A model generated the notes under the pieces. It searched no databases. It had not been told where the DNA came from and saw only the letters and a program-made list of their open reading frames with translations. From positions 1,980,001-2,044,000 of the forward strand of contig NC_092600.1 in NCBI RefSeq assembly GCF_047663525.1: a stretch of DNA of 64,000 bases, given 5' to 3'. Shown here in pieces: positions 35,901-45,284 of this stretch; within the stretch, counting starts at the first letter, position 1, and every line of letters starts with the position of its first letter. This stretch comes from Anas platyrhynchos (Eukaryota > Chordata > Aves > Anseriformes > Anatidae). Position numbers and translations under genes: made by a program.

Positions 35901-38900
35901 GGCAGGTGAAGTATCACGAGGTACGCTCAAGGTAGCTAGAAGGGAAAGTGTGAGTTGAAAATCTCACGCAGATAAGACTTGGTTCTAACTAACTTGTTAG
36001 GGGATGCCAAAAAATAAAACTGCATTGTTACATTTAATCACCTGTGATGCTCAGTGAAACTTCATTTTCTTATTTAACTTACCCAACAGCAAAACTCTGA
36101 GTCATACTACTTACTTTAACTTAGGTTCTGTCACCCTTCACAAACAGCATGAGGAGTCCCTCCTGTAACTACAGTTCAGAAAGGTGACTGATGCAGTTCT
36201 GGCTCTGGCCCAGGCACCACATAATTTTCCTCTGCTTAATTTGGCCTATAATAGCAGCAGAAGTTGCCACTGGCAAAGACTGCTGTGATTATGCAATTCC
36301 TCTGCTCCCATAGTATGTGTGTGTAGCAGTAAATAACCACGTGAGCATATAATTAATAAGCAACCTTAGTTCCTCAAGGAAAGGGAGAGTAAAGGAGTAA
36401 AGCTGCCCTGTTGGGGGGAGGGAGAAAGAATTATGTTGAATAAGAATTATGTTGAAGTAGGTATTTCTATGGGTGGATTTGGAACAATCTCTATTTAAAA
36501 ACCATCCTGTAAGACATGGGTTGAAGAGTAGCCATGGTCATTGTTTCAAAATTAATTTGTTTGTTGGAAATTTATCACAGGTAAAAAAGCCTGTAAAATT
36601 ACAACTGCAAGAGAGAGAACTCCAGACCTAAAAACTGGTATGCGCTGTTCTTCACGAATAGGACCGGAAAGAAAGGTGAAAGATGTTCAGTAAAGCAGCT
36701 AGGTTGTGACACAAATGACTTGCCTGTTGCTTGTACAGGTGGAAGTCCCCACCTGAAATTGTTGATGTGCATTCAAGTGTAGTTCCCATGCAAGGAGTGC
36801 TTGCAGGCAATGGCACAGAGTGAGGACATAGCTTGTGGCTTGCCTGTATTTCTGGATAGCTCCAGTAGTGCCCCTGGGCTCGCTGTTTCCCTGGGCTCAC
36901 TGTTTTTTCAGACTGATTGTGTCACTGCTACCAACCCAGTTGTGCAGAGCTCAAGTATGACACTAAGATTCTTTTTGTTAGTGCTTACCAGGCTGTAAAG
37001 ATTTGCTTTAGAACATAAAATATAATCGTTTCATCCTTTAGCCTGACATTCAGACTGCTGAACCCAAAGGGGTGAAGTGCAAGAGAAATGAAGAGTTTTC
37101 TAATCCGTTAGAAGATGATGCATCATCACTCAGTCAGCTTGAATCTGTCCCAGCAAATGTTTCAGCCAAATCAGTGAGGATGCCAGCAGAAGCACTGCCA
37201 TCCAGACAGACAGATGCTGTGGTGGTAAGTATTTCCATTGTGCTCTGCTGATGAATAAAGGCATAAAATTGAAGTGAGAATTCTGAATCATGGCAAAAGT
37301 AGCAATTAAATAGGAAAAGTGTTAGGAAGTGGTTTATCCCCTACTTTTAAGGGGAACTCAAAAGTATTTTTTCTGGGCTGCAATGAACTGGTTCTCTGTC
37401 TTAATTTTGGAGTGCATGAGACAAAAAGCAAACAGCTGGAATTCAGTACTTAAATGCTAAGAACTGTTAGTAATTTTTAATGTAGCTCCTATAAAGCAGT
37501 ATAGTCTACTAAGGGAATACTGTAGGAATAATAATGAGTAGACAAGAATTTTGTATTTAATTCTTCTCTGTTTTTGTTTAGCAAATGAATTCTACTGTGC
37601 TGATCATGGAGAAAAATAAAGCCCTGGAAAACATTGATTATGTTCAGCGTGCAAAGCTAGATGTGAGTGTGTATCCTGCTATACCTTTTTTAGTGATTAA
37701 AAACAAATCGGTCTTTGTGGCACAATCCAATTCTTGCTATGCTGATGGTACAATACAAACTACATAACAAACTGTTAAATACAATCAGCTGAACAGTTTA
37801 AAAGAAAAAAAAATCTTAGATTTTTTTTTGCATTTTTACGACATCTTCTAATGGAAAAGCAGCACTTAGCCTTACTTGCATTACCTCTTCTTTCCAAAAA
37901 AAACCTTGCTATTTAAATGCCAGTTTGGATTCTCTGTCAGTAAAAGTAGTACTACAACTTCTGTCAGTATGGGAGTAGAAGTAATGTCTGTGTTACTTTC
38001 ATGCCATAGCTCCCAACAAGTCAGCAAACTGTGATTTTTGTAGAAAAAGAGAAACTTTAAATAAAACGATACATTTATTTTGCACCAGGTGGTTTGGAAG
38101 GATTTAAGTTGTAGAACTTAATATACTGATGCAAACAAGCTCCAGTTTATGAGCACTAGATTAACAAATAGAGAAGATCAGGGTCTTGTTATAGGCTGAA
38201 AACAAGAAATAGGAGGCTGGAGTCCTAAATCACATTTTTGAAGCAATAGAACATCTTTCATGTGAGCCAACAAATGTTATCTAATTTGAATTGTTGTCTG
38301 TTCTTTCATTGGGCGGTTATTGCTGCATGTTTTGTATTTTGATGGAGCTATAGCTTAGCTTGTCACCAGCCTCATCAGGGGAAAACTTATTCCTGAATAG
38401 CACCTGTCTGTATGTAAATTCAGAAGAAATTGTTTGTGCATCTCGGAGCTCAGAAAAAGAAAATCTTCAGAGTCCAGAAGAAAAGAGTTCTAATGTTATG
38501 GCACTCCTTAAATCCAGTCTCTATGTGCTAGTGTGTACAGTACTATTAAATAGTTGTGTGAATGAAATGTCATTATTTTTTCAGCCTTTGTGTTATGGAA
38601 AAGAAATCTGCTCCATTGTCAGAACTTCACCAGGTCACAGGTCTTCCAGGTGTCACCAAATTCCAGTTAACACAAAAGCGTTCTGCGTTCCTAAAGGAGT
38701 GCCTGAAGGTAATGGAATATTGAATTGATTGACTGTAAATGATAACTATCTATTTATGTTTAAAGGCTTTTTAAAAATCTGAATATTTGGAAGAATCACA
38801 GCATTAAAGGGTAAAATGCCATGAAAACTTCAAATCCTGACAACGCTGTTTACCCATAGTACTTACAAACAAACTACACTAACACTTTCTGCTCTAAGGG

Positions 38901-41121
38901 TCTTTGATATATCAATGCAGACAGTCTTAGGAATACAAAGGCTTCTTACCTGCCAGTGTAACAGTGGAAAGAGTTCACAAACTGTCCGTATGCCTGCGTC
39001 TCACTACAGTCAGTTGACTCTTTCCCCAGCTGGCCTATAGAAATGTCACAGTATGGACTGGAAGGTAATACTAAAATAAGATCTTTTGTCTTTACAAGCC
39101 GATAACTTTCTATCTGTCTTGATTATCTGTTCATCTTTTAAGTACCTAAAGCTGCTTCTCCCACTGCCCAGTCAATAAGATGGTACAGAACAGGTTTTGC
39201 TAACTACTCAGTCGGCATCTCAACTTCTTCATAAAATTTTCATGTTTTCTGTTTCGTTATCATGGGAGTAACTTTGGTTGGCATTGTTAAGATATCAGCT
39301 GTTGAACAAATTGTATTTGAACAACCCTCTTTCCTGTCTGTAGTGTTAGCTTCACTTTCGATGTTCTTAGACAAGATATTCTGAAACTTCTGCTAAGTGT
39401 TTTCTTGTAGCAGAAAAAATGTGCTGGAAAATATTTGCCTATTACAGGGCTCAGCAAAATTGTGCTCTTGGCCACTAAGGGGGCACTGGGCGTTATGTTA
39501 CTGATTAAGGTACAGGACAAGTTGAAGGTGAATTCTTCTGAAGAAAACTAAAGCTTTGCACTTCAGTATGGCTAATTTACACTAATGTATAAGTTTTTGG
39601 AAAGAGAGATTTGTATAGAAAGACTGTCCCTAGCGGGTATTTAAGAAGAGCTGCTTTTGTCTGATCTGTCTTCAAAGCTGTGATTAAACTTCCAGAACAA
39701 GGCATTGCGTTGCACATCTCCAGTTTACTTTTTGCATTTTTAACTTAGTGTCAGTTTATTCAGATCTGTTAGCAGTGTTTCCATTTCATAGGCTAGATCA
39801 TTAGAGACAGGAGGTGCTACTAGGGAATATCTGCACCTCTTCAAGTTGCTCCTAAACACAACTTTGAGCTTCATTGCTTTGAGCTTCATATGGAGACTCC
39901 CTAGAAAAGAAATCAATTTGTTTAGTAAGTTATTATCCTTTATCTTATTTCTAAGGTGAAGATGTGTGACTTTAGCATTCAGCTGCTGGCAGATTTTATG
40001 TCTTTCTCAGCTAAACTAAGCTCTTTAGCATCCACGTTTTTCCTTTGAAAGTAGTTCATGTAATAGGCTATGTTTTTCTTTAAAGATTGTCTATTTCTCC
40101 CTAAAGGTTTCTGTTCTCTTCTCTGAGACCCTCAGCACAGGGGGAAGCTCCTTTCTTCACTTCCTAGATTTTTTTAAAACAAGAATGAGAACTGTGTACA
40201 GAATTGTCTCATTGCTACCACAGAGTTAAAACTCCCTCCCTTTCTGATCTCTCTTGAAGTTTCTCAGTGCGCCACTGGATGGCATATGTCTTCCTAAATT
40301 TAAAACAGTTCTTTACAGACTGTGTCTCCAAGCTGTATTCGTCATGTATGCTGTTTTAATTCAGTGTACTGATGCTGTATAAGCATAATAGCGTTCAGAA
40401 ATGCTGAATATGCACAAGTTTTCGATGGAATTGCAGGTTTCTAGCTCCACATACATGTATTTTCCTGCTTTAACACAGCTTGAGTGTGTGCAGCATCTAG
40501 AATGCAGGGAAGTGCTCTGAGTGTGTGTGTTAACTAATGGCCATCATGTGATGCTTCCGCACAGATCAGGGAACTCAGCGTGACAAGGATGTAAGGTCAT
40601 GTGCCTGAGAGAATTGTGGCAATACTGACCATAGGTCATACTTGGGAGGCGAGTGGATCTTAGAAAGTGTTGTTATCAGAACAGAAGTTGTTCTTTTGTT
40701 ACTACTTTTCTAGAAGAATCTGGGAATCAAGAATTAACTTCGACTGTTTAAGGGTGGGGGGATTTCTGTATGCTGGTTCTTTCCATCTCTACTTGAGGAG
40801 TCTTTTGGGTGATAACTCTTTTTTCATTAGGAATGGACGTGTGCTCAAAACTTTTTCTCTTCTCACTGGCAACTGACTTAGAAGATTTAGGTTACTCCAA
40901 ACAAGTTATAAATAAACTTTCTTAAACATTTCAACAGCTTGTCAGAGTAATAAGCTTTCTCTTACACTTGAAAATATGATTTAACTTGTCGTTTTTGTTC
41001 CCAGATATTATTACAAGTACCAAAAATTGGATCTGTAAACGCAGATGAGGCTTCTGGGTTTCGGCAGGAGTCAACAGAAGAAGCAAAGGGAGGTGAAACG
41101 GAAGTACTAATGAGTAATTAA
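29757..41121 (+). CDS. MEIKIN: MEIKIN-like meiosis-specific kinetochore factor (14-exon model)
   Basis: MEIKIN acts at meiosis I kinetochores, recruiting polo-like kinase to protect centromeric cohesin and promote sister mono-orientation; it binds CENP-C through its C-terminus. Exons: 29757-29919, 31458-31545, 31769-31847, 32804-32864, 33709-33855, 34219-34338, 34576-34612, 35844-35905, 36581-36675, 37042-37224, 37582-37662, 38354-38409, 38585-38708, 41005-41121. Every junction keeps phase, giving about 470 residues (mammalian forms are about 370-430). It is mostly hydrophilic and disordered-looking, with a Lys/Arg-rich N-terminus, a central conserved-looking block (VSTFLLECLD at 140-149; YKNSTLLDSSKAV at 192-204) and a predicted amphipathic C-terminal helix (about 423-440) where the CENP-C-binding region would lie. 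Identity rests on these features plus position between ACSL6 and FNIP1 on the same strand. The start ATG at 29757 has a strong Kozak context. Confidence 0.75.
30886..31015 (-). mobile_element. truncated CR1 LINE 3' end (in MEIKIN intron 1)
   Basis: Reads, on the + strand, agaattacagaatggcttgg ... ggttggaagggacctcaaag ... ggttgctcaaagccccatcc, the reverse complement of the very common avian CR1 3' end. About 130 bp survive with several mismatches, so it is an old, dead copy. Confidence 0.88.
31458..31545 (+). CDS. MEIKIN: MEIKIN exon 2
   Basis: Acceptor ttccctag, donor gtctgt. Reads LKGKSSVKTLPKIKEGLEA, TEVSHSSNQ; phase 1 in, 2 out. Confidence 0.7.
31769..31847 (+). CDS. MEIKIN: MEIKIN exon 3
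   Basis: Acceptor aatgcag, donor gtgaga. Reads IQVNVKEIPGLEKNEENIE then DSTVPPE; phase 2 in, 0 out. Confidence 0.72.
32059..32128 (-). mobile_element. short CR1 LINE 3' fragment (in MEIKIN intron 3)
   Basis: Contains the (AGAATCAC)n-like terminal repeat followed by tctaggttggaagagacctc and aagatcatcgagtc, typical of a second CR1 subfamily, in minus orientation. Confidence 0.8.
32804..32864 (+). CDS. MEIKIN: MEIKIN exon 4
   Basis: Acceptor taatttcag, donor gtgagt. Reads ESLIIDFESRDSLKNADVTS; phase 0 in, 1 out. Confidence 0.72.
33709..33855 (+). CDS. MEIKIN: MEIKIN exon 5
   Basis: Acceptor ctctctccag, donor gtgaga, 147 nt, phase 1 on both sides. Contains GVSTFLLECLDTDSTEDY and SSCPSPETFRDDEG. 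The SPE site and the ETFR tetrapeptide (171-174) are candidate polo-box and separase-type motifs. Confidence 0.8.
34219..34338 (+). CDS. MEIKIN: MEIKIN exon 6
   Basis: Acceptor tgtgtccag, donor gtaatt, 120 nt, phase 1. Reads YFEDFIKYKNSTLLDSSKA then VAIDEIPQISNLSAIL, the most conserved-looking block of the gene and my main reason for the MEIKIN call. Confidence 0.82.
34576..34612 (+). CDS. MEIKIN: MEIKIN exon 7 (37 nt)
   Basis: Acceptor gttttttag, donor gtaatc. Reads EPVLEDFQDQYTR; phase 1 in, 2 out. Confidence 0.72.
35844..35905 (+). CDS. MEIKIN: MEIKIN exon 8
   Basis: Acceptor cttcccctag, donor gtgaag after 35905. A second donor (gtacgc after 35920) is in the same phase and would add five codons. 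Reads KRPSKCNDRSSELSVSTTLA. Confidence 0.7.
36581..36675 (+). CDS. MEIKIN: MEIKIN exon 9
   Basis: Acceptor ttatcacag, donor gtgaaa. Reads KKACKITTARERTPDLKTG and then RCSSRIGPERK; phase 1 in, 0 out. Confidence 0.65.
37042..37224 (+). CDS. MEIKIN: MEIKIN exon 10
   Basis: Acceptor catcctttag, donor gtaagt, 183 nt, phase 0. Acidic and Ser-rich (FSNPLEDDASSLSQLESV). Confidence 0.74.
37582..37662 (+). CDS. MEIKIN: MEIKIN exon 11
   Basis: Acceptor tttttgtttag, donor gtgagt, 27 codons (NSTVLIMEKNKALENIDYV, QRAKLD). The other two frames are stopped, which fixes phase 0. Confidence 0.72.
38354..38409 (+). CDS. MEIKIN: MEIKIN exon 12 (56 nt, sets C-terminal frame)
   Basis: Acceptor ggagctatag, donor gtatgt. 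Reads LSLSPASSGENLFLNSTC; phase 0 in, 2 out. It was found because exon 13 has a better-looking frame that needs phase 2 on entry; this is the only nearby block that supplies it. Confidence 0.55.
38585..38708 (+). CDS. MEIKIN: MEIKIN exon 13
   Basis: Acceptor attttttcag, donor gtaatg. In the chosen frame: LCVMEKKSAPLSELHQVTG, then TKFQLTQKRSAFLKECLK. A second frame is also open across the exon. Confidence 0.68.
41005..41121 (+). CDS. MEIKIN: MEIKIN exon 14 (C-terminus, stop)
   Basis: Acceptor ttgttcccag. Reads ILLQVPKIGSVNADEASG and ends ...TEVLMSN with TAA at 41119-41121. Together with exon 13 it forms an amphipathic helix, then an acidic tail. Confidence 0.66.
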   Translation: MLLQVPKIGSVNADEASGFRQESTEEAKGGETEVLMSN

Positions 41122-41208
41122 TGGCCATATTTTTTGGCATATGCATTATCTGAAACTTGGCATACTGTTTGCAGTAAGTCTGTAAATCCCTTACTTGTAC
41201 ACTTTAAT

Positions 41209-41214
41209 ATTAAA
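41209..41214 (+). terminator. ATTAAA poly(A) signal of MEIKIN
   Basis: Common variant hexamer, 88 nt after the stop codon, followed within 30-50 nt by T/GT-rich sequence. Confidence 0.5.
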
Positions 41215-41239
41215 TTTTTTGTACAAGCAACTAGATCTT

Positions 41240-44200
41240 GTTCTGGGCATTGTTCTTTAAAAACTCTATAAAGACGCTTCTTCAGTTCATTTAGATTTTT
41301 AAAAAGCGTGATTCAAGGACAGCAGACCAAATTGCATTAATGGATCTGTTTTTGGTTCTTGTTGTGCCAAGACTTACAGATATTTTTCTTAGTGCTATTA
41401 GCATTTAAAGATGTGACCTCTGCATGAGATAGGAATACCCAGTTTTGGGGTGCTTACATCAGTCATCTGTAGCTTCTTACAATTTCTTGGCTCATGTCCC
41501 CATCATGTTCCCAGGTTGCTCTCTACTTCCCTACTTTTTTTTTTTTTTTGGCAGTTCTTTATGCTTTTGGCTTAACTTTGTATTGTATCAGCAGGCTGGA
41601 ACTGCTTATATCAGTTATCAGTGGACCTGATCCTTTATTTTGTGGTGCAAATTTTGGGCTGATACTGATGGATTTCCACAGTGAAGCAATAACTTCATAA
41701 GTCTGAGCCTTGTTTGTGTGATAGGAAATCTCAACACTGAATTTATGCTGTGATACAGTGTAATTTCTTGGCAGAGAGGTTGATCTGATGCTCTGTGGAT
41801 GAGGAGTGATACGAGCTGTGGATAAAGGCTCAGAAGGCCTATCTGATAGCCAAAGCTGACCAGCTGCTTGTGTCTTATAGTAGCTTCAGACTTGTGCAGA
41901 GCAAGTAGGTGCCTTACATGAATACAAGAACTCAAAAAAAAAAAAATAAACCCACCTTCATAGATTAATTAGATGAATTGTGTCAAGCACTGGCTGGTGG
42001 TGTTCTGGATTTTGCAGTTATGCTCGTGCTCCATGGCACATAGGTTAGATTCCCAGTGCTTCCTGTTCAGTTTGTGGATTGTTAATCTGTAGATGTCATT
42101 CGGCTATTCTCCACGTGTATTTACTGCAAGTTAAAGTAATTTGGGTCCCTACAAAGTTCTCACTAACAACACCCCTTGCTCAGGCTCTTTTGTAGAAATA
42201 AAGGAAGTTTTTTCATGTTTTAAAATAAGTTTATCTTTCTAGACACTGTGAAATCTGTTTCTCAGTATTATCCGTATAGGTTTAGTCTACAAACAAATAC
42301 TGTATAAATATATTGTATGGCTCAAGGTTAAGAACGATGCCATTACATTATTTTTCCTTTAAGCATTAGCAGAGGGAAGTAACTTGCCAGTAACTTGTTG
42401 AAGCCCTCTCAGGAAAGCTTCTAATTATCGATATCCTTGTTCTTACAAATGCTAAGCTGCTGATAATTAGGTATGCAAGAATCTAGAGCCCCTAGGAGAT
42501 GCAGGTTAGCTCCCTGATACAGCTTTAAGGAAAATTAAGTTATGTATCTAATTAGCTGTGGTTATGGTGATTGTTCAAAGTAAAGGATGATCCAGAATAA
42601 AAGAGGTGTCTATTGTAAGGGTTATTCTCAGAGTCGTAGGAAAAAACTTATTTTGTCCCCAAAGCATTTTTAGTTTCTGTTCAGGAAATAGGCTGACAAA
42701 CTAATTAGAGAGTGCAAGAGGAAAAAGCAACTCTTAACTGGGGGGTTGGCTGGATCAGCCTGAAAACTGACAAATTTTGCTTTTGTTTTTTCTCAGTGTG
42801 ATGGGGTTATGTAGGAAGACAGAAATACCATGAACCACGATCTTGTCCTTCCCTTCAGTTACGAAAGTGCTGCTTCTTATTTTCATCTTTTGTCTGACTC
42901 TTAGAGAAAGTATAATTAATTGCAAGGCTAGCACTCTGCCCGAGGGAAGGAAATCTTCATCATTTTGAGGCTACGACAATATCCCCTCTTGTTCCCCTTT
43001 TCTGAAAGGGTAGGCATTTTCCCATGTTTTGGTTTCAAACTGAAGAATGACTACATAAAATTTCATTCACAGTGGAAACTGGCTCTTCCATGTTAGTGGA
43101 TAAAAGTTACGGGTCACAGCCAGCTAATGGATGGTAAGAGCTTATTTATGCAGTGATTCAGGAAAGAAGTCCGCTCGATATCAATAGGGCTGCTCTGTCA
43201 CAGACCTAGACATGATGAAATCTTAATGGCTTGAAAGGAATCGCAGTGAGTCAGTCTGTGCAAGAGCTGTGATAGTGCTTTGTCACTGGAAAATCAGCAT
43301 TGTAGACAAATGTTTCAGAAATGTATTATACAAAAAAACGCTAAGAAGGTTTTCATTAATACTTTTCGGTTACTTTTGATCCAAATGGTACTTATGGGAG
43401 ACAAAGTGCTTGGAGATGATGAAGGATGGTTCTTCTTCACTGAAATGCTACAGGGTACGTGTGCCTGCTGTTGGAGTGTAAAGCCCTTATACACAAGAGG
43501 CTCCGTATCTTGGTCCATAATCTTTGTAAAGACAGGCCAGGCCCGATGCCCAAGGCGATGGAGACTGGACAGATAAATAGAAATTCATGTTTTTTGTGTA
43601 GGTATAAGGATTTATCTGTGGGGAGGTTTTTACAGGAAAATGAATGGTTAATCATATTCATCTCATTTTCTCTTACTGTCCATCATCTCTGCTACCTTGA
43701 TGAAGGTATGTTAACCAAGCCTCAGAATCCCTTGCTGTTAATTTAGGAGCTTTGGGAACAGATTAATATTTTAAAGGGACGCTGTCAACTTGAATTTTAA
43801 TGCACTTGAGATTAGCTCTGTCTTCAATGCTGTAAATTATGGAACTGTTGAAAGCTCAGTTGCATTTCCTGGCCCAATTCTTTGATTTTGTATTATTCCC
43901 TACTTGAAGGGTTTATTTGAAACTGTATTTCTGTGCTGACTTTGAAGGTATTATATTCTTTCACCATTTGAAAGCCCAAAGATCAATCGTCTGTGTATCT
44001 GCAGCAGGCAGGTGTATCCTGCACACAGAGCACAGGGGAAAAGATGCATCTGAACATTAATTCCTAGTTTCTGTTATAATCATCATCAACTTCTAGCATG
44101 TGAGAAGCCGGAGTTCCTCCAGGTGGCTGGTTACATCTATCTATAGAGTGATCCCCTGCATGTGTTACCCACTAAACTATCCTTGTTTAAAAGTGTTTTA

Positions 44201-44450
44201 ATTTAACATTACATCATATGCTGCCTTAGAAAATGGAACTAAACGAGGGGAAAGTAATGAATCGCATCTGTTTACCCAGTTCTTAATTAATTAACTTTCT
44301 GCTGGTCTTGTGTCTACAGAGGGAGACAGTGAAGGAGGCTGTTAACTGTACCCAGTGTTGCCATCTTCGTTTAAAGCTGTATTAATCAACAGTTCTGCAA
44401 AAAAAAAAAAACAAATAATTTTAAAAAATCTGCAGTTCCTTTTGATTTTA
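41240..44450. other. MEIKIN-FNIP1 intergenic region
   Basis: AT-rich with only short open frames. I see no exon with paired splice sites and consistent phase. It holds small A/T homopolymer runs (41526-41540, 41935-41946). Confidence 0.5.
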
Positions 44451-44624
44451 TAGAAGCTAATGAACTTTTCTGGGGGGCTTCTAGTTGTTGTGGAGCCAGC
44501 CGCAGCGCATCGCGTCCCCGGGGCCGTTCTGCAGCCGGCTGTTGGATTTGTTATGATGGCTTCCTCTGCATGCAAATGCCTGCGGGCCGCCTTCCTGCCC
44601 GGCGCTTTGACTCGGGGAGGGCTG

Positions 44625-44647
44625 GGGCTAGGGCTAGGGCTAGGGCT
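44625..44647 (+). repeat. (GGGCTA)n hexamer, 3.8 copies
   Basis: Three perfect GGGCTA units plus GGGCT in the FNIP1 CpG island; G-triplets at 6-nt spacing could fold as a G-quadruplex on this strand. Confidence 0.9.
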
Positions 44648-45195
44648 CAGCTCCGCGGCTGCGGGAAGGGAGAAGCGGCTGCGAGCTGCCCCCGGCCGGG
44701 CAAGAAGAAAAGGGGGCAGAAAGCGGGTTTGTGGGGCAGCTGCAGGTCCAAAACCGGGGGTCGTGCAGCTCCAGGCTTTAAGGGAGAAGACGGGAAGGCA
44801 GGGAAGCCTCAGCGGGGCTGCGAGAGGCTCTGAAGCGGGGCTCCGACCGCCTCTCCCCGGGCAGGAGGCAGCGAGGCCGCTCCTGGCGGATCCCCGGGGC
44901 TCTCCCCCCAACCCCCCGGCCGGGGGCTCCGCGTTCCCCTCGCCTCGCTGGGCGCTGCCGGGCTCGGGGGCCGCGGCTCCTTCCCCGTCCCGCCCCTGTT
45001 GGCCGCGGCGGGTGACTAATGGCCGTCATATGACTGTGACACCGAATGGAGGCGGGCGGGCGGAACCAGGCGCCGGGAGGGGACGGAGCTCGGCGCAGCT
45101 CGGCGGCGGCGGCGTTGGGCGGTGTTGGGGGCAGCAGCAGCAGCGGGCGGTGGCGGTGGCGACGGCGACGACGGCCGGGGGGCAGCGGCCCCAAG

Positions 45196-45284
45196 ATGCC
45201 GCCCACCCTGTTCCAGAAGCTCTTCAACAAGAAGCACGGGCTCGTCTCCCCCGCCAGGGACGCGAGGGACGATTGCGTCTTCAG
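45196..45284 (+). CDS. FNIP1: FNIP1, folliculin-interacting protein 1, coding exon 1 (partial gene)
   Basis: FNIP1 binds folliculin, AMPK and Hsp90 and acts at lysosomes in Rag/mTORC1 nutrient signalling. The exon encodes [17 protein letters not shown], then [12 protein letters not shown] plus two bases, which matches the characteristic FNIP1 N-terminus (FQKLF and GRDARD-like blocks). The donor gtgaga follows 45284, phase 2. Only this exon is present: no sequence resembling the next FNIP1 exon is seen, so the rest of the window is intron 1. The ATG context ccaagATGc is acceptable. An open frame extends upstream into the CpG island but carries no other recognisable FNIP1 sequence. Confidence 0.92.

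Noticed and set aside
36581..36637. Shorter MEIKIN exon 9 using donor gtatgc after 36637
   Set aside because: It would leave phase 1, incompatible with exon 10, which requires phase 0.
38401..38499. Alternative longer version of MEIKIN exon 12 reading EEIVCASRSSEKENLQS
   Set aside because: The open frame continues, but the available donors beyond 38409 are poor and do not give the phase needed for the helix-encoding frame of exon 13.
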